This document shows, in pieces, positions 37,986 through 47,478 of a DNA stretch of 64,000 nucleotides. The notes beneath the pieces are model-generated. The model saw only the letters and a program-made list of their open reading frames with translations. It was not told the origin of the DNA and made no database searches. How positions within the stretch are numbered: position 1 is the stretch's first letter; each line of letters opens with the position of its first letter. The position numbers and the translations under genes were made by a program. Source of the stretch: Bordetella sp. 02P26C-1 (GTDB lineage Bacteria; Pseudomonadota; Gammaproteobacteria; Burkholderiales; Burkholderiaceae_B); contig NZ_WSJB01000007.1 of assembly GCF_009763255.1 (NCBI RefSeq), forward strand, positions 1 to 64,000. The letters run 5' to 3'.

Positions 37986-38015
37986 GGGCAAGCGCAATAT
38001 CCCTCGCGCTTGCCC
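37986..38015. terminator. Hairpin between convergent MFS gene and gltX
   Basis: GGGCAAGCGC (37986-37995) pairs perfectly with 38006-38015 around a 10-nt loop, 11 nt after either gene's stop. There is no U-tract. Confidence 0.5.
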
Positions 38016-38026
38016 ATCAGCACGAA

Positions 38027-39424
38027 TCAGATCGCCGCCAGTCGTTCCAGCACGACATCCTTGCCGATGAGGGCCAGGACAGCATCCACCGCGGGAGTCT
38101 GGGTTTGTCCCACGACGGCGACGCGCAGCGGGATAGCCAGCTGCGGCATCTTCATACCGCGATCGGACAGCACGGCCTTGATCAATGCGGTGATCCCTTC
38201 GCGGGTCCATTCCGTATCGCGGGCGCGTTGTGCAAAATCGGCCAACGCCTCACGAGCCGTGGCCGTCAGGTGCTGCTCCACTAATTCAGCAGGCGCGGGG
38301 GCGTAGGGCTTGCAAAACAGCATCGCGGCTTCGGCCAGCTGCTCCAGCGTTTCCGCGCGATCTTTCAGCAGACCCATGGCCGCAACCAGATCGGTCGCTG
38401 CTGGGTTGCCGCCGCGCCGTTCGATACGCGGTGCGACTCGCGTGGCGAGTTCGGCGTTGTCCGTTTGTTTGATGTAGTGCGCGTTGACCCAGTTGAGCTT
38501 TTTCGGGTCCCATTGCGATGCCGACTTGGACAGATGGTCCGTGTCGAACCATTGCACCAATTGCTCGCGCGTGAAGAGCTCGTCGTCTCCGTGGCTCCAC
38601 CCCAGGCGCGCCAGATAGTTGATCATCGCCTCGGGCAGGTAGCCCTGCGCATCGTAATCCATCACGTTGACCGCGCCGTGACGTTTAGACAGCTTTTCCC
38701 CATCGGGTCCCAGAATCATCGGCACATGACCGTATTCCGGCACGGGCGCACCCAGCGCGCGCAGAATATTGATCTGACGCGGCGTGTTGTTCACATGGTC
38801 ATCGCCGCGCAGGATATGCGTCATTTTCATATCCCAGTCATCGACCACCACGCAGAAGTTATACGTCGGCGTGCCGTCCGGGCGCGCGATGATCAGGTCG
38901 TCGAGCTCGCTATTGTCAAAGCTGATCGGACCCTTGACCATGTCGTTCCAGCTGGTCGTGCCCGTTTGCGGATTCTTGAAACGCACGACGGGTTTGCGGC
39001 CTTCTGGGATGGCCGGCAGCGTTTTGCCTGGCTCGGGGCGCCACGTGCCGTCATAACGCGGTTTTTCTCCACGCGCGCGAGCGGCCTCGCGCATCTGCTC
39101 GACTTCTTCGGGCGAGCTATAGCAATAATAGGCAGTGCCGGCCTCCAGCATTTGTGCGATGACTTCGCGATAGCGGTCCATGCGCTGCATCTGATAGAAC
39201 GGGCCTTCGTCGGGCTGCATGCCGAGCCAGTCCATGCTGTCCAGGATCGCTTGCACCGCCTCCGGCGTGGAACGCTCCAGATCGGTGTCTTCGATGCGCA
39301 GCACGAAGACGCCCTGATGGTGACGGGCGAACGCCCACGAAAACAGTGCGGTGCGCGCGCCGCCCAAGTGAAGAAAGCCCGTAGGCGAGGGCGCAAAGCG
39401 CGTGCGGATAGGAGTCGAAGTCAT
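38027..39424 (-). CDS. gltX: Glutamyl-tRNA synthetase
   Basis: 465 residues. Class I motifs are [13 protein letters not shown] (HIGH region) and [11 protein letters not shown] (KMSKS region), with IEDTDLERS for glutamate recognition. It charges tRNA-Glu, which also feeds the C5 heme route completed by HemL in this window. ATG 39424 was chosen to start at the family N-terminus. Confidence 0.96.
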   Translation of the reverse strand: MTSTPIRTRFAPSPTGFLHLGGARTALFSWAFARHHQGVFVLRIEDTDLERSTPEAVQAILDSMDWLGMQPDEGPFYQMQRMDRYREVIAQMLEAGTAYYCYSSPEEVEQMREAARARGEKPRYDGTWRPEPGKTLPAIPEGRKPVVRFKNPQTGTTSWNDMVKGPISFDNSELDDLIIARPDGTPTYNFCVVVDDWDMKMTHILRGDDHVNNTPRQINILRALGAPVPEYGHVPMILGPDGEKLSKRHGAVNVMDYDAQGYLPEAMINYLARLGWSHGDDELFTREQLVQWFDTDHLSKSASQWDPKKLNWVNAHYIKQTDNAELATRVAPRIERRGGNPAATDLVAAMGLLKDRAETLEQLAEAAMLFCKPYAPAPAELVEQHLTATAREALADFAQRARDTEWTREGITALIKAVLSDRGMKMPQLAIPLRVAVVGQTQTPAVDAVLALIGKDVVLERLAAI

Positions 39425-39544
39425 AGTCAGCAGGTAAGGGCGTGGCACGCCGCCGCGAGGGGCGGTAAACATTGCGCGCCATCATGGCGATAGCGTGGCC
39501 GTCTTGTTACGATGGGGTTATTTTAGAGTAGCGCCGACCTGCCC

Positions 39545-41992
39545 ATGCTGCGACACGTTCTTGCCCCGCTATTTGACCCTGGCTCGCTGGTGGTGGTGGC
39601 GGATCGTCCGTTGCCTGTCGTCGCCTCGCTGCGGGCCGATTTGCGGGCGCGTACAACGCTGGTGGACGTGGCGGCCGCGGTGGCGCCCGAGTTCCCCGAA
39701 GCCTGTCAAGGCATCGGCGCCGGACAGCGGCCAGATCTCGCGCTGGTCTGTGTGTCTCCGGCGGTGTTACCGGAAACCCTGCGCCGCATGACGCGATTGC
39801 GTCCTCGCGCGGTCATTGTTTTACCGCACGAAATCCCGGACCCTTGGCCCGGCGGCACGGTCGCGCTGTGCCGCCAGTGGGCCGAAGAAAACGATTGCGC
39901 GCTCCTGGGACCGCGAGCGTTTGGCGTGTTGCGCCCGCATGCGGGTCTGAATCTCAGTCAGCATCCCACGCTTGCGCGCCCGGGCCGGGTAGCTTTGGTC
40001 GCGCAATCGCGCTCCATTGCCGCCGCTGTCATGGACTGGGCAGATGATGCGCACATCGGCTTTTCAACAGTCGTCGCGCTGGGCGACGAAGCTTCGATCC
40101 GTGTCGCGCAGGTGCTCGATTTCCTGGCCAGTGATCCGCGTACGGACAGCATCGTGCTGTATCTGGAAGAGGTGGGCACGGCACGCGAATTCATGAGCGC
40201 GTTGCGGTCTGCCGCCAGTGTCAAGCCGGTCATTGTCTTGAAAGCCGGGCGCGATGGTCCTCCGGGCAGCGATGCGGCGCTGGATGCGGCCTTGCGCCGG
40301 GCGGGCGCCGTGCGGGTGCGCTACTTCGTGCAACTCTTCTCGGCGGTCAAGGTGCTGGGCTATGCGCGTCGTCCGCGGGGGCGGCGCGTAGCGATTTTGT
40401 CTAATGGCAGTGGCCCGCCGCAGCTAGCTTTGGATTTGATTGGCCCCAATCATCCCACCTTGCGTGCGGAGCTGGCGGCCACTACGCGGCGAGCGTTAGA
40501 GGCCTTGCTGGAACCCGATGCGGTCACCGAGAACCCTGTCATTACTTATGTGCCCATTACCGCCGAACGTATTCAGGCGGTGCTGGATCATCTGATTGAT
40601 GACAACGGAGTCGATGGCGTGCTGGTCGTGCTGGCGCCGGACGCATTGTCCGATATGCGCGCGGTCGCGGGCCAGCTTGCGCAGTATGCCCCCAAGGCGC
40701 GCAAGCCCGTGGTGAGCTGCTTCATGGGCGACGCGGGCATGCGGCCCTTGCGCCGCATGCTGGACGACGCCGGCACCCCGGCATTTCGCACGCCCGAGTC
40801 CGCGGCCGATGCGTTCGGCGTGCTGGCGACGCACTACTACAACCAGCAGTTGCTGTTGCAAACCCTGCCGCCCGAGCCGCCAAGCCGCGTCCCGGATGTG
40901 GCGCGCGCGCGCGACGTGATCGAACGTGCGCGGGAAATGGGTCGTCTGGATCTCACCGCGGCGGAGTGCCGCGAAATTCTGGAGGCCTTCGATGTGCCGC
41001 TGCGGGACGTGCCCGCTGGCGTATTGCCCGGTGAACCCGAATCACGTCCCATGGCGATACGTGTGCGCCGCGATCCGAATTTCGGCCCGGTCATTCAGTT
41101 CGGTGCGGGTGGCGAGGATGCGTTATTGACCACGGGCGCCGATCGCGGCCGCGATTTGCCTCCCTTGAACGGCTACCTGGCGCGGCAACTCATCGAACGC
41201 AGCCGCGCCTGGCAGCGCGTGCTGGCTTCGCAACTGAGCGTGGCGGCCACTGAAGCCTTGCAGCATGCTTTGGTCCAAGTGTCGCAGGTCATTTCCGAAT
41301 TGCCCGCCATAGACTCACTGGATATTGATCCCTTGTACGCGGGCCAGTCGCAACTGCGCGCCGCGGGCATGCGCGTCACGCTATGCGCGGATCCGGTCTG
41401 TGCTTCGCCGCAGACCGAGGGGTATCCGCATATGGCGATACACCCTTACCCCGCGCGCCTGGTACGGCACCGGGAGTTCGAAGACGGTACAGAATGGACC
41501 ATTCGTCCTATCCGCCCCGAGGATGGCGAAACGCTGCAAGAGTTCATCCGCGGGCTGTCGGAACGCTCGCGCTATATGCGCTTTGTGTCCATGATGCGTG
41601 AACTGACGCCGCGCATGGTGGCCCGCTATACCCAGATCGACTATCACCGCGAACTGGCGCTGGTGGCCACGACCATGGTGCCGAATCTGGAGAATCGCGG
41701 GCATCCGCGCGAGATCATCATCGGGTTCGCGCACTATCTGCGTAACCCCGATGGGCGCGGCGCGGAATACGCGCTCGTCATAGGTGACGATTGGCAGCGG
41801 CGGCGTTTAGGCGGTCAGTTGATGCAAGCGCTGATCGATGCCGCGCGTGAACAGGGGCTCGAATATATCGACGGACTCGTGCTGGCGAATAACCGGCCGA
41901 TGCTCACGCTGATGACACGCCTGGGGTTCACCAACGATCCGGATCCGGAAGACCCGACCATGCGGCGGGTATGGTTGAGCCTGCTGGATTGA
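39545..41992 (+). CDS. Pat/YfiQ-type fusion: acyl-CoA synthetase-like domain plus GNAT acetyltransferase
   Basis: 815 residues. The N-terminal part is like NDP-forming acyl-CoA synthetases (CoA-binding, then ligase-CoA domains, with VVALGDEASI and AILSNGSGPP). The C-terminal part from about 650 (WTIRPIRPEDGETLQEF) is a GNAT domain with an acetyl-CoA loop near DDWQRRRLGGQL. Pat/PatZ proteins acetylate lysines of enzymes such as acetyl-CoA synthetase. Near residues 231-250 the usual SHTGALAG catalytic-His loop is deleted (KAGRDGPPGSDAA), so ligase activity is not expected. The ATP-grasp part also looks shortened. Confidence 0.87.
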   Translation: MLRHVLAPLFDPGSLVVVADRPLPVVASLRADLRARTTLVDVAAAVAPEFPEACQGIGAGQRPDLALVCVSPAVLPETLRRMTRLRPRAVIVLPHEIPDPWPGGTVALCRQWAEENDCALLGPRAFGVLRPHAGLNLSQHPTLARPGRVALVAQSRSIAAAVMDWADDAHIGFSTVVALGDEASIRVAQVLDFLASDPRTDSIVLYLEEVGTAREFMSALRSAASVKPVIVLKAGRDGPPGSDAALDAALRRAGAVRVRYFVQLFSAVKVLGYARRPRGRRVAILSNGSGPPQLALDLIGPNHPTLRAELAATTRRALEALLEPDAVTENPVITYVPITAERIQAVLDHLIDDNGVDGVLVVLAPDALSDMRAVAGQLAQYAPKARKPVVSCFMGDAGMRPLRRMLDDAGTPAFRTPESAADAFGVLATHYYNQQLLLQTLPPEPPSRVPDVARARDVIERAREMGRLDLTAAECREILEAFDVPLRDVPAGVLPGEPESRPMAIRVRRDPNFGPVIQFGAGGEDALLTTGADRGRDLPPLNGYLARQLIERSRAWQRVLASQLSVAATEALQHALVQVSQVISELPAIDSLDIDPLYAGQSQLRAAGMRVTLCADPVCASPQTEGYPHMAIHPYPARLVRHREFEDGTEWTIRPIRPEDGETLQEFIRGLSERSRYMRFVSMMRELTPRMVARYTQIDYHRELALVATTMVPNLENRGHPREIIIGFAHYLRNPDGRGAEYALVIGDDWQRRRLGGQLMQALIDAAREQGLEYIDGLVLANNRPMLTLMTRLGFTNDPDPEDPTMRRVWLSLLD

Positions 41993-42027
41993 CCAGCTTG
42001 GACCAGCGTTCGTTCGGGCAAGATCGG

Positions 42028-42100
42028 CTCGACGGCGTGGCCACGCATCCGGCAGCTTAACCGTCGAGTCCGCGTATGCTTCGTCAGCGCAAACGCGGAC
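42028..42100. terminator. Two overlapping hairpins between convergent genes
   Basis: CTCGACGG (42028-42035) pairs with CCGTCGAG (42061-42068) and encloses the palindrome CGTGGCCACG; a second stem GTCCGCGT (42068-42075) pairs with ACGCGGAC (42093-42100). They lie just before the end of the minus-strand esterase and 36 nt after the Pat stop. No U-tract is present. Confidence 0.4.
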
Positions 42101-42103
42101 GAA

Positions 42104-42790
42104 TCACGCGCTGGCGGCCAGGACTTCGCGCAGGAATCCCGCAATATCCTGGATTTCCGGCGCGCACACCGAGTGCGGCATGGGGTAGGTATGCCAGCGG
42201 ACATCATGGCCCAACGATTGCAGCAACGCCAATGAGGCCTGCGCGCGCTCGAGCTGCACGACCGGATCGAATGTGCCATGCGCCAAAAAGATCGGCGTGT
42301 CGGCATTGGCCGTATGGCGTTCGCTGGTCGCGATGTCCAACAGCGGCAGATAGCCGGACAGTCCGATCATCCCCGCCAGCTTTTCTTCCAACCGCAAGCC
42401 GGTGTGCAAGGTCATCGCGCAGCCTTGCGAAAACCCGGCCAGCACGATGCGGGCTGTCGGAATGCCGCGCTCGTTTTCGCGCTTGATCAGGGCGCGTACC
42501 GCCGCTTCGGATTGACGGATGCCGGCGGCGTCTTCGCGGCGCACCAGGTCAGTGACCAGGATGTCATACCAAGAGCGCATCGCCATGCCGCCATTGATCG
42601 TCACCGGTTGCACTGGCGCGTGCGGAAACACAAAACGCACCGCCGGGCTGCTGCCCAGTCGCAGCTCGGGCACGATGGGCGCAAAGTCATTGCCATCGGC
42701 GCCCAGGCCGTGCAGCCAGATCACGGCATGTGTCGGATTCGGGCCAGTCGGGATTTCCAGGCAATCGAGGAGGGCGGGCGTGGCAGTCAT
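42104..42790 (-). CDS. Carboxylesterase / phospholipase family alpha/beta hydrolase
   Basis: 228 residues. HGLGADGNDF forms the oxyanion region, GFSQGCAMTL contains the nucleophilic Ser, and the family's Asp is in HGTFDPVV with a late His in YPMPHSV. It resembles bacterial EstB/acyl-protein thioesterase-like carboxylesterases acting on short esters. ATG 42790 was chosen; the ribosome site is weak, and an in-frame start further upstream at 42847 is possible. Confidence 0.9.
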   Translation of the reverse strand: MTATPALLDCLEIPTGPNPTHAVIWLHGLGADGNDFAPIVPELRLGSSPAVRFVFPHAPVQPVTINGGMAMRSWYDILVTDLVRREDAAGIRQSEAAVRALIKRENERGIPTARIVLAGFSQGCAMTLHTGLRLEEKLAGMIGLSGYLPLLDIATSERHTANADTPIFLAHGTFDPVVQLERAQASLALLQSLGHDVRWHTYPMPHSVCAPEIQDIAGFLREVLAASA

Positions 42791-42864
42791 AGTGGCGAAT
42801 GAATTCGGTGTAATAACGTCGGTCGGCGTGCGCGCTGGATTCAACACGCGCGGCGAGTTCAGGT

Positions 42865-43416
42865 TCAGGCGGCGAGGTTTTTCAACGCTTGAAACAGCGC
42901 GCGATAGTGTTTGCGTTGCGGTTCCTGTCCAGGTTGCAGCGCGGCGTTGGCTTGAGCCTCTTTGCGCGCGGCGCGGATCGTCGCGCGCAACGCTTGCACG
43001 TCGGCGCCCGGATGCGCGTGGAGCAGCTCGGTGAGCGCGTCATCGTCTTTCAGCAACTTGTCGCGCAGCAGCTCCAGCCGGTGCATCGCGGCGGTTTCTT
43101 CGCGCGAGCCGTTTTGCCAGATGTCGAGCTGTTGACGGATCTCATCGGCCGGCGCATCGCGCATCAGCTTGCCCACGAAGTGGGTTTGACGGCGCTTGCC
43201 TTCGCGGCTGGTGGTGCGCTGTGCCAGACGGATGGCCTCGTACAGGCGTTCGGCCAGCGGCAGCTGTTTGAGTTTGTCGTTCGGCAATTCGATCAATTGC
43301 TTGCCCAGGTCCAGTAGCGCGTGCATTTCGCGCTTGATCTGTGACTTGCTGGGACGGTCGTAGCCGTTTTCGTCGAACTCGTCGTCGGGAGTGGGATCGG
43401 AAATAGAGGAATTCAT
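42865..43416 (-). CDS. darP: Ribosome biogenesis factor DarP (YjgA/DUF615)
   Basis: 183 residues, rich in charged helices. It has [21 protein letters not shown] at the N-terminal side and [16 protein letters not shown], both typical of YjgA. In E. coli the protein promotes late 50S subunit assembly. It is divergent from pmbA, a linkage seen widely in proteobacteria. Confidence 0.92.
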   Translation of the reverse strand: MNSSISDPTPDDEFDENGYDRPSKSQIKREMHALLDLGKQLIELPNDKLKQLPLAERLYEAIRLAQRTTSREGKRRQTHFVGKLMRDAPADEIRQQLDIWQNGSREETAAMHRLELLRDKLLKDDDALTELLHAHPGADVQALRATIRAARKEAQANAALQPGQEPQRKHYRALFQALKNLAA

Positions 43417-43487
43417 GGAGACCGCAATGAGGGAACTGCATTGACGCAGACTTAGCTATGATAACCGTCTCTGCTAATTGGACTGCA

Positions 43488-44855
43488 ATGGTCAAGACTT
43501 CTAACTCCACTCTCCCCCTGGCCCCCAACCACGCGCGTTTCAGCGAACTCGTCGAGCAAGTACTGGCTTATGCGCGCCAGGTCGGCGCCAGCGATGCCGC
43601 CGCCGAGGTTTCCGAAAGCCTGGGTCTGTCCGTTTCCGTGCGTCGCGACGATATCGAAACGGTCGAACAGACCCGCGATCGTTCGCTGGATGTGACGGTC
43701 TACGCTGGTCAGAGCCGCGGCTCGGCCTCGACCTCCGATTTCTCCGAATCCGCGCTGCGTCAGACAGTTGAGGCGGCCTGGCATATTGCCCGACACACGG
43801 CAGCCGATCCTGCCGCCGGACTGCCCGATGCCGACCTGCTGGCCACGGACATTGCCGATTTAAAGCTGCACTATCCCTGGCCGGTCACCACCGAAGAGGC
43901 GGCCGAGCTGGCCTTGCGCGCCGAGCGCGCGGCCCGCGCGGTGGATCGACGCATCACCAATACCGATGGCGCAACGGTCGGCACTTACGAAGGCCAGTTT
44001 GTCATGGGCAACACCCGGGGCTTTCTGGGCGGATACCCGTATTCGCGCCACAGCCTGTCGGTCGCCCCGATTGCCGGGCGTGGCAACAACATGCAGCGCG
44101 ACTATTGGTATAGCTCCGAACGCGATCCCGCGCGGCTGGCATCGCCCGAGGCGATTGGTCGCTACGCCGCCGAACGTACGCTATCGCGGTTGTCGGCCAA
44201 GCGCATCCGTACCGGCAAATTCCCCGTCCTGTTCGAGGCCCCGCTCGCGTTAGGGCTGCTCGGTGCTTTTACGCAGGCCACCAGCGGCGGCGCACTCTAT
44301 CGCAAGGCCAGTTTCCTGGTCGATGCCCTGGGTAAACCGATATTCCCTGACCACATCGATATCGCCGAAGATCCGCACGTTCCAGGCGCCATGGGCAGTT
44401 CGCCGTTCGATGATGAGGGGGTGCGCACACAGGCTCGCAGCGTCGTCTCGGCGGGCGTTCTCGAAGGCTATTTCTTATCCAGCTACACGGCGCGCAAACT
44501 GGGCATGGTCACCACCGGCAATGCTGGCGGTTCGCACAACCTGACCATGTCGTCGCGTCTGACCGCGCCGGAAGACGATTTCGAAGCCATGCTGCGCAAG
44601 CTCGGCACGGGTCTCCTCGTGACAGAGCTCATCGGCCAAGGCGTGAACTACGTCACCGGTGACTATTCGCGCGGTGCCTTCGGCTACTGGGTCGAGAATG
44701 GTCAGATCCAGCACGCCGTGCAAGAGATCACCATCGCCGGCAACCTCGCCGATATGTTCCGTCAGATCGTCGCGATCGGCTCGGACACCATCGCGCGCGG
44801 CACGAAGCGCACCGGTTCTATCCTGATCGAACAAATGGCGATCGCGGGCATATAA
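43488..44855 (+). CDS. pmbA: Metalloprotease TldD/E subunit, PmbA
   Basis: 455 residues. TldE/PmbA pairs with TldD to form a heterodimeric protease that trims peptides, known from microcin B17 maturation and CcdA turnover. The family core GNTRGFLGGYPYSRHSLS and the C-terminal GVNYVTGDYSRGAFGYWVENG are present; PmbA itself lacks the zinc-binding HExxxH of TldD. tldD is not in the window. ATG 43488 was preferred; 43458 is an alternative. Confidence 0.93.
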   Translation: MVKTSNSTLPLAPNHARFSELVEQVLAYARQVGASDAAAEVSESLGLSVSVRRDDIETVEQTRDRSLDVTVYAGQSRGSASTSDFSESALRQTVEAAWHIARHTAADPAAGLPDADLLATDIADLKLHYPWPVTTEEAAELALRAERAARAVDRRITNTDGATVGTYEGQFVMGNTRGFLGGYPYSRHSLSVAPIAGRGNNMQRDYWYSSERDPARLASPEAIGRYAAERTLSRLSAKRIRTGKFPVLFEAPLALGLLGAFTQATSGGALYRKASFLVDALGKPIFPDHIDIAEDPHVPGAMGSSPFDDEGVRTQARSVVSAGVLEGYFLSSYTARKLGMVTTGNAGGSHNLTMSSRLTAPEDDFEAMLRKLGTGLLVTELIGQGVNYVTGDYSRGAFGYWVENGQIQHAVQEITIAGNLADMFRQIVAIGSDTIARGTKRTGSILIEQMAIAGI

Positions 44856-44994
44856 GGCCGCATCGCTGGCGCTCGTCATGCGCGTGCCAGGCGCCGTCGT
44901 GCGCCCGGTGCTAACGTTCGGGACGTCACAGGGTGTAATATCCGCCACATAACGTGATATCCCTTTTCGAGTTGCCACCGAGGAGCTAACTACA

Positions 44995-46092
44995 ATGCAA
45001 CGTCGTTCCTTTTTGAAAAACGCCGGCCTGGGAGCCGTCGCCGGTAGCGCCGCGGTTGCCGCCCCGGTATTTGCCCAGGACGCGCCCACGCTGAACTGGC
45101 GCATGGCCTCCAGCTTTCCGCGCAGCCTCGATGCCTTGTTCGGCACGGGCGAAATCTTCTGCAAATTCGTCAGCGAGATGACCGGTGGCAAGTTCAACAT
45201 CCGTCATTTCCCCGGTGGCGAAATCGTGCCTGCCCTGCAGGTCATGGACGCGGTGTCGAACAACACCATCGAGTGCGGCCACACCGTGTCGTACTACTAC
45301 TATGGCAAGGACCCCGCGTTCTGCTTCGACGCCGCCGTGCCCTTTGGTCTGAATGCCCGTCAGATGAACGCCTGGATGTTCGATGGCGACGGCATGAAGC
45401 TCACGCGCGAAATGTTCAAGCCGTTCAAGATCGTCAACTTCCCGATGGGGAACACTGGCGTGCAGATGGGTGGCTGGTTCCGTAAGGAAATCAAGACGGT
45501 CGAGGACCTCAAGGGCCTGAAGATGCGCACCGCCGGTTTTGCGGGCGAAGTGCTCTCGCGTCTGGGCGTGGTGCCGCAGCAGCTGGCCGGTGGCGACGTT
45601 TATCCGTCGCTGGAAAAAGGCACGCTGGACGCCGTGGAATTTGTCGGACCGTTCGACGACGAAAAACTGGGCTTTAACAAGGTCGCCAAGTACTACTACT
45701 ACCCGGGCTGGTGGGAAGGTGGTCCGCAGGTGTCGTTGTACCTGAACGAAGGCGCCTACGGCTCGCTGCCCAAGAACTACCAAACCATCATCGAGGCCGC
45801 CAGCCGCGTCGCGCACGTGGCCATGACCTCGCGCTACGACGCCAGCAACCCGGCCGCCTTGCGCCGCCTGATTGCCGCCGGCGCCGAGCTGCGTCCGTTC
45901 CCGCGCGCCGTCATGGATGCCTCCTACCAGGCTGCCCAGACCGTGTACAAGGAATTCTGCGACAAGTCGCCGCAGTTCAAGAACCTGTACGACAACTACA
46001 TGGGCTTCCGCGACAGCGTGGTGCCATGGTTCCGTCTGGTTGAGGGTTCCTACGACAACTACCTGGGCGTCGTGATGTCCCAGAAGTCGTGA
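44995..46092 (+). CDS. TRAP transporter substrate-binding protein, DctP family
   Basis: 365 residues. An N-terminal Tat-like signal (QRRSFLKNAG) with a hydrophobic stretch ends at AAPVFAQ. The solute-binding core has LKGLKMRTAGFAGEVL, with the conserved Arg that salts the substrate carboxylate, and GGDVYPSLEKGTLDAVE. It resembles TakP-like receptors for alpha-keto or other carboxylic acids. No dctQ/dctM membrane genes flank it. GAGGAG lies upstream, and a clear terminator follows, so the gene is probably monocistronic. Confidence 0.9.
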   Translation: MQRRSFLKNAGLGAVAGSAAVAAPVFAQDAPTLNWRMASSFPRSLDALFGTGEIFCKFVSEMTGGKFNIRHFPGGEIVPALQVMDAVSNNTIECGHTVSYYYYGKDPAFCFDAAVPFGLNARQMNAWMFDGDGMKLTREMFKPFKIVNFPMGNTGVQMGGWFRKEIKTVEDLKGLKMRTAGFAGEVLSRLGVVPQQLAGGDVYPSLEKGTLDAVEFVGPFDDEKLGFNKVAKYYYYPGWWEGGPQVSLYLNEGAYGSLPKNYQTIIEAASRVAHVAMTSRYDASNPAALRRLIAAGAELRPFPRAVMDASYQAAQTVYKEFCDKSPQFKNLYDNYMGFRDSVVPWFRLVEGSYDNYLGVVMSQKS

Positions 46093-46156
46093 TATCCAGG
46101 AAATAAGCATCTCTGCGCGCGGCCAAGGCCGCATCCGCGGGTGATGCCGCCCTGGC

Positions 46157-46189
46157 AAATAAGCGGGCCCTGCGCCCGCTTATTTTTTT
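46157..46189 (+). terminator. Rho-independent terminator of the TRAP binding protein gene
   Basis: AAATAAGCGGGC (46157-46168) pairs perfectly with 46174-46185 around CCTGC, followed by a T-run to 46189. It is 65 nt after the stop. Confidence 0.92.
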
Positions 46190-46240
46190 GCGGTTCGCGC
46201 GCCTCATACGGGCAGCTAGGTGGCTCCGGCTGAGCAGAGT

Positions 46241-46271
46241 TTGCACAAATTTTGATCAATCGTGCTAGAAT
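46241..46271 (+). promoter_or_regulatory. rplM-rpsI promoter, extended -10 type
   Basis: TTGCAC (46241-46246) and TAGAAT (46266-46271) are 19 bp apart; the TG at 46263-46264 gives an extended -10 (TGCTAGAAT), which makes the long spacer acceptable. Confidence 0.6.
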
Positions 46272-46441
46272 GATCAGCTTTCCTTTATTCCGGTTGGGGC
46301 ACGGGCGGGTAATAACGCTTTGGCCAGCCGAAATCTCTATCCCTTGGGCCATGCCCGGATCGGGATGTCAGGCGCCGATGGAATGGAAAAAAGCTTGTCG
46401 GGCTGTTCCGGCAAGAACTCAATATTTACTAGGAACCAATC

Positions 46442-46870
46442 ATGAAGACCTTTGTGGCCAAGCCGCATGAAGTCCAACGTGACTGGTTTGTGATCGACGC
46501 TAAGGGCAAAGTCCTGGGTCGTGTGGCCAGCGAAGTCGCACGCCGCCTGCGTGGTAAGCACAAACCTGAATTCACGCCGCACGTTGATACGGGCGATTAC
46601 ATCGTCATCATCAACGCTGCCGACATCGTTGTTACGGGTAACAAGACGCAAGACAAGAAGTACTTCCGTCACACCACCTACCCCGGTGGTATCCGTGAAA
46701 CGAACTTCGAGAAACTGCAGCAGCGGTTTCCCGGCCGTGCCATCCAGAAGGCCGTCAAGGGCATGCTGCCCAAGGGTCCGCTGGGCTACGCCATGATCAA
46801 GAAACTCAAGGTGTACGCCGGTGCCGAGCACCCGCACACCGCTCAGCAGCCCAAGCCGCTGGATATCTAA
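46442..46870 (+). CDS. rplM: 50S ribosomal protein L13
   Basis: 142 residues, exactly the family length. It has [22 protein letters not shown]-like opening ([12 protein letters not shown]), the [16 protein letters not shown] loop and [12 protein letters not shown] near 100. It binds 23S rRNA early in 50S assembly. It starts the two-gene rplM-rpsI operon, 9 nt before rpsI. Confidence 0.98.
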   Translation: MKTFVAKPHEVQRDWFVIDAKGKVLGRVASEVARRLRGKHKPEFTPHVDTGDYIVIINAADIVVTGNKTQDKKYFRHTTYPGGIRETNFEKLQQRFPGRAIQKAVKGMLPKGPLGYAMIKKLKVYAGAEHPHTAQQPKPLDI

Positions 46871-46879
46871 GGAAACGCC

Positions 46880-47272
46880 ATGATCGGTAACTGGAACTAC
46901 GGAACCGGCCGTCGCAAAACCTCGGTGGCTCGTGTTTTCATCAAGAAGGGCACGGGCAAGATCGTTGTTAACGGCAAGCCCGTCGACGAATTCTTCGCTC
47001 GCGAAACTGGCCGCATGATCGTGCGTCAGCCGCTGGAACTCACCAGCCACCTCGAGTCGTTCGACATCAAAGTCAACGTGCACGGCGGCGGTGAAACCGG
47101 CCAAGCTGGTGCGATTCGTCACGGCATCACCCGCGCACTGATCGACTACGATGCGGCTCTGAAGCCCGCGTTGTCGCAAGCCGGCTTCGTGACCCGCGAT
47201 GCCCGTGAAGTCGAACGTAAGAAGGTCGGCTTCCGCAAGGCACGTCGTCGCAAGCAGTTCAGCAAGCGTTAA
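46880..47272 (+). CDS. rpsI: 30S ribosomal protein S9
   Basis: 130 residues. [15 protein letters not shown] opens the protein and the C-terminal [17 protein letters not shown] tail ends in the Lys-Arg that reaches the P-site tRNA. It follows rplM by 9 nt. Two hairpins follow the stop codon. Confidence 0.98.
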   Translation: MIGNWNYGTGRRKTSVARVFIKKGTGKIVVNGKPVDEFFARETGRMIVRQPLELTSHLESFDIKVNVHGGGETGQAGAIRHGITRALIDYDAALKPALSQAGFVTRDAREVERKKVGFRKARRRKQFSKR

Positions 47273-47285
47273 TCGCCTTGTTGGT

Positions 47286-47357
47286 CCGGATCGGTTCTCC
47301 GATCCGGCCGCAAACAAAGAGCTCCAGTGTTCATGCACCGGGGCTCTTTGTCTTTCT
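47286..47357 (+). terminator. Tandem hairpins ending the rplM-rpsI operon
   Basis: The first stem is CCGGATCGG (47286-47294) with 47299-47307. The second pairs 47314-47325 with 47340-47351 (one G-U pair, AC AAAGAG outer stem) and is followed by CTTTCT, a U-rich tail. Together they form a strong terminator. Confidence 0.8.
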
Positions 47358-47478
47358 GCCTTTGGATTCACTCGCCGGCGCAGCGGTAGCCTGTGTTGCA
47401 ATACGCCGTACTTGTCACCGCCAATCTGCCCCGCAGTTAGGGCTACAATCTTTCTTCGTCTTACGGATCACCTGAGCT

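Larger units (their letters stand above)
46093..46441. other. 349-nt gap: terminator, rplM promoter and leader
   Basis: No gene is supported. After the terminator come a promoter (46241-46271) and about 165 nt of rplM leader. Near the end of the leader CTTGTCGG and CCGGCAAG (46394-46415) can form an 8-bp stem with one G-U pair, a place where ribosomal protein feedback could act, but no known L13 leader motif was recognised. Confidence 0.6.
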
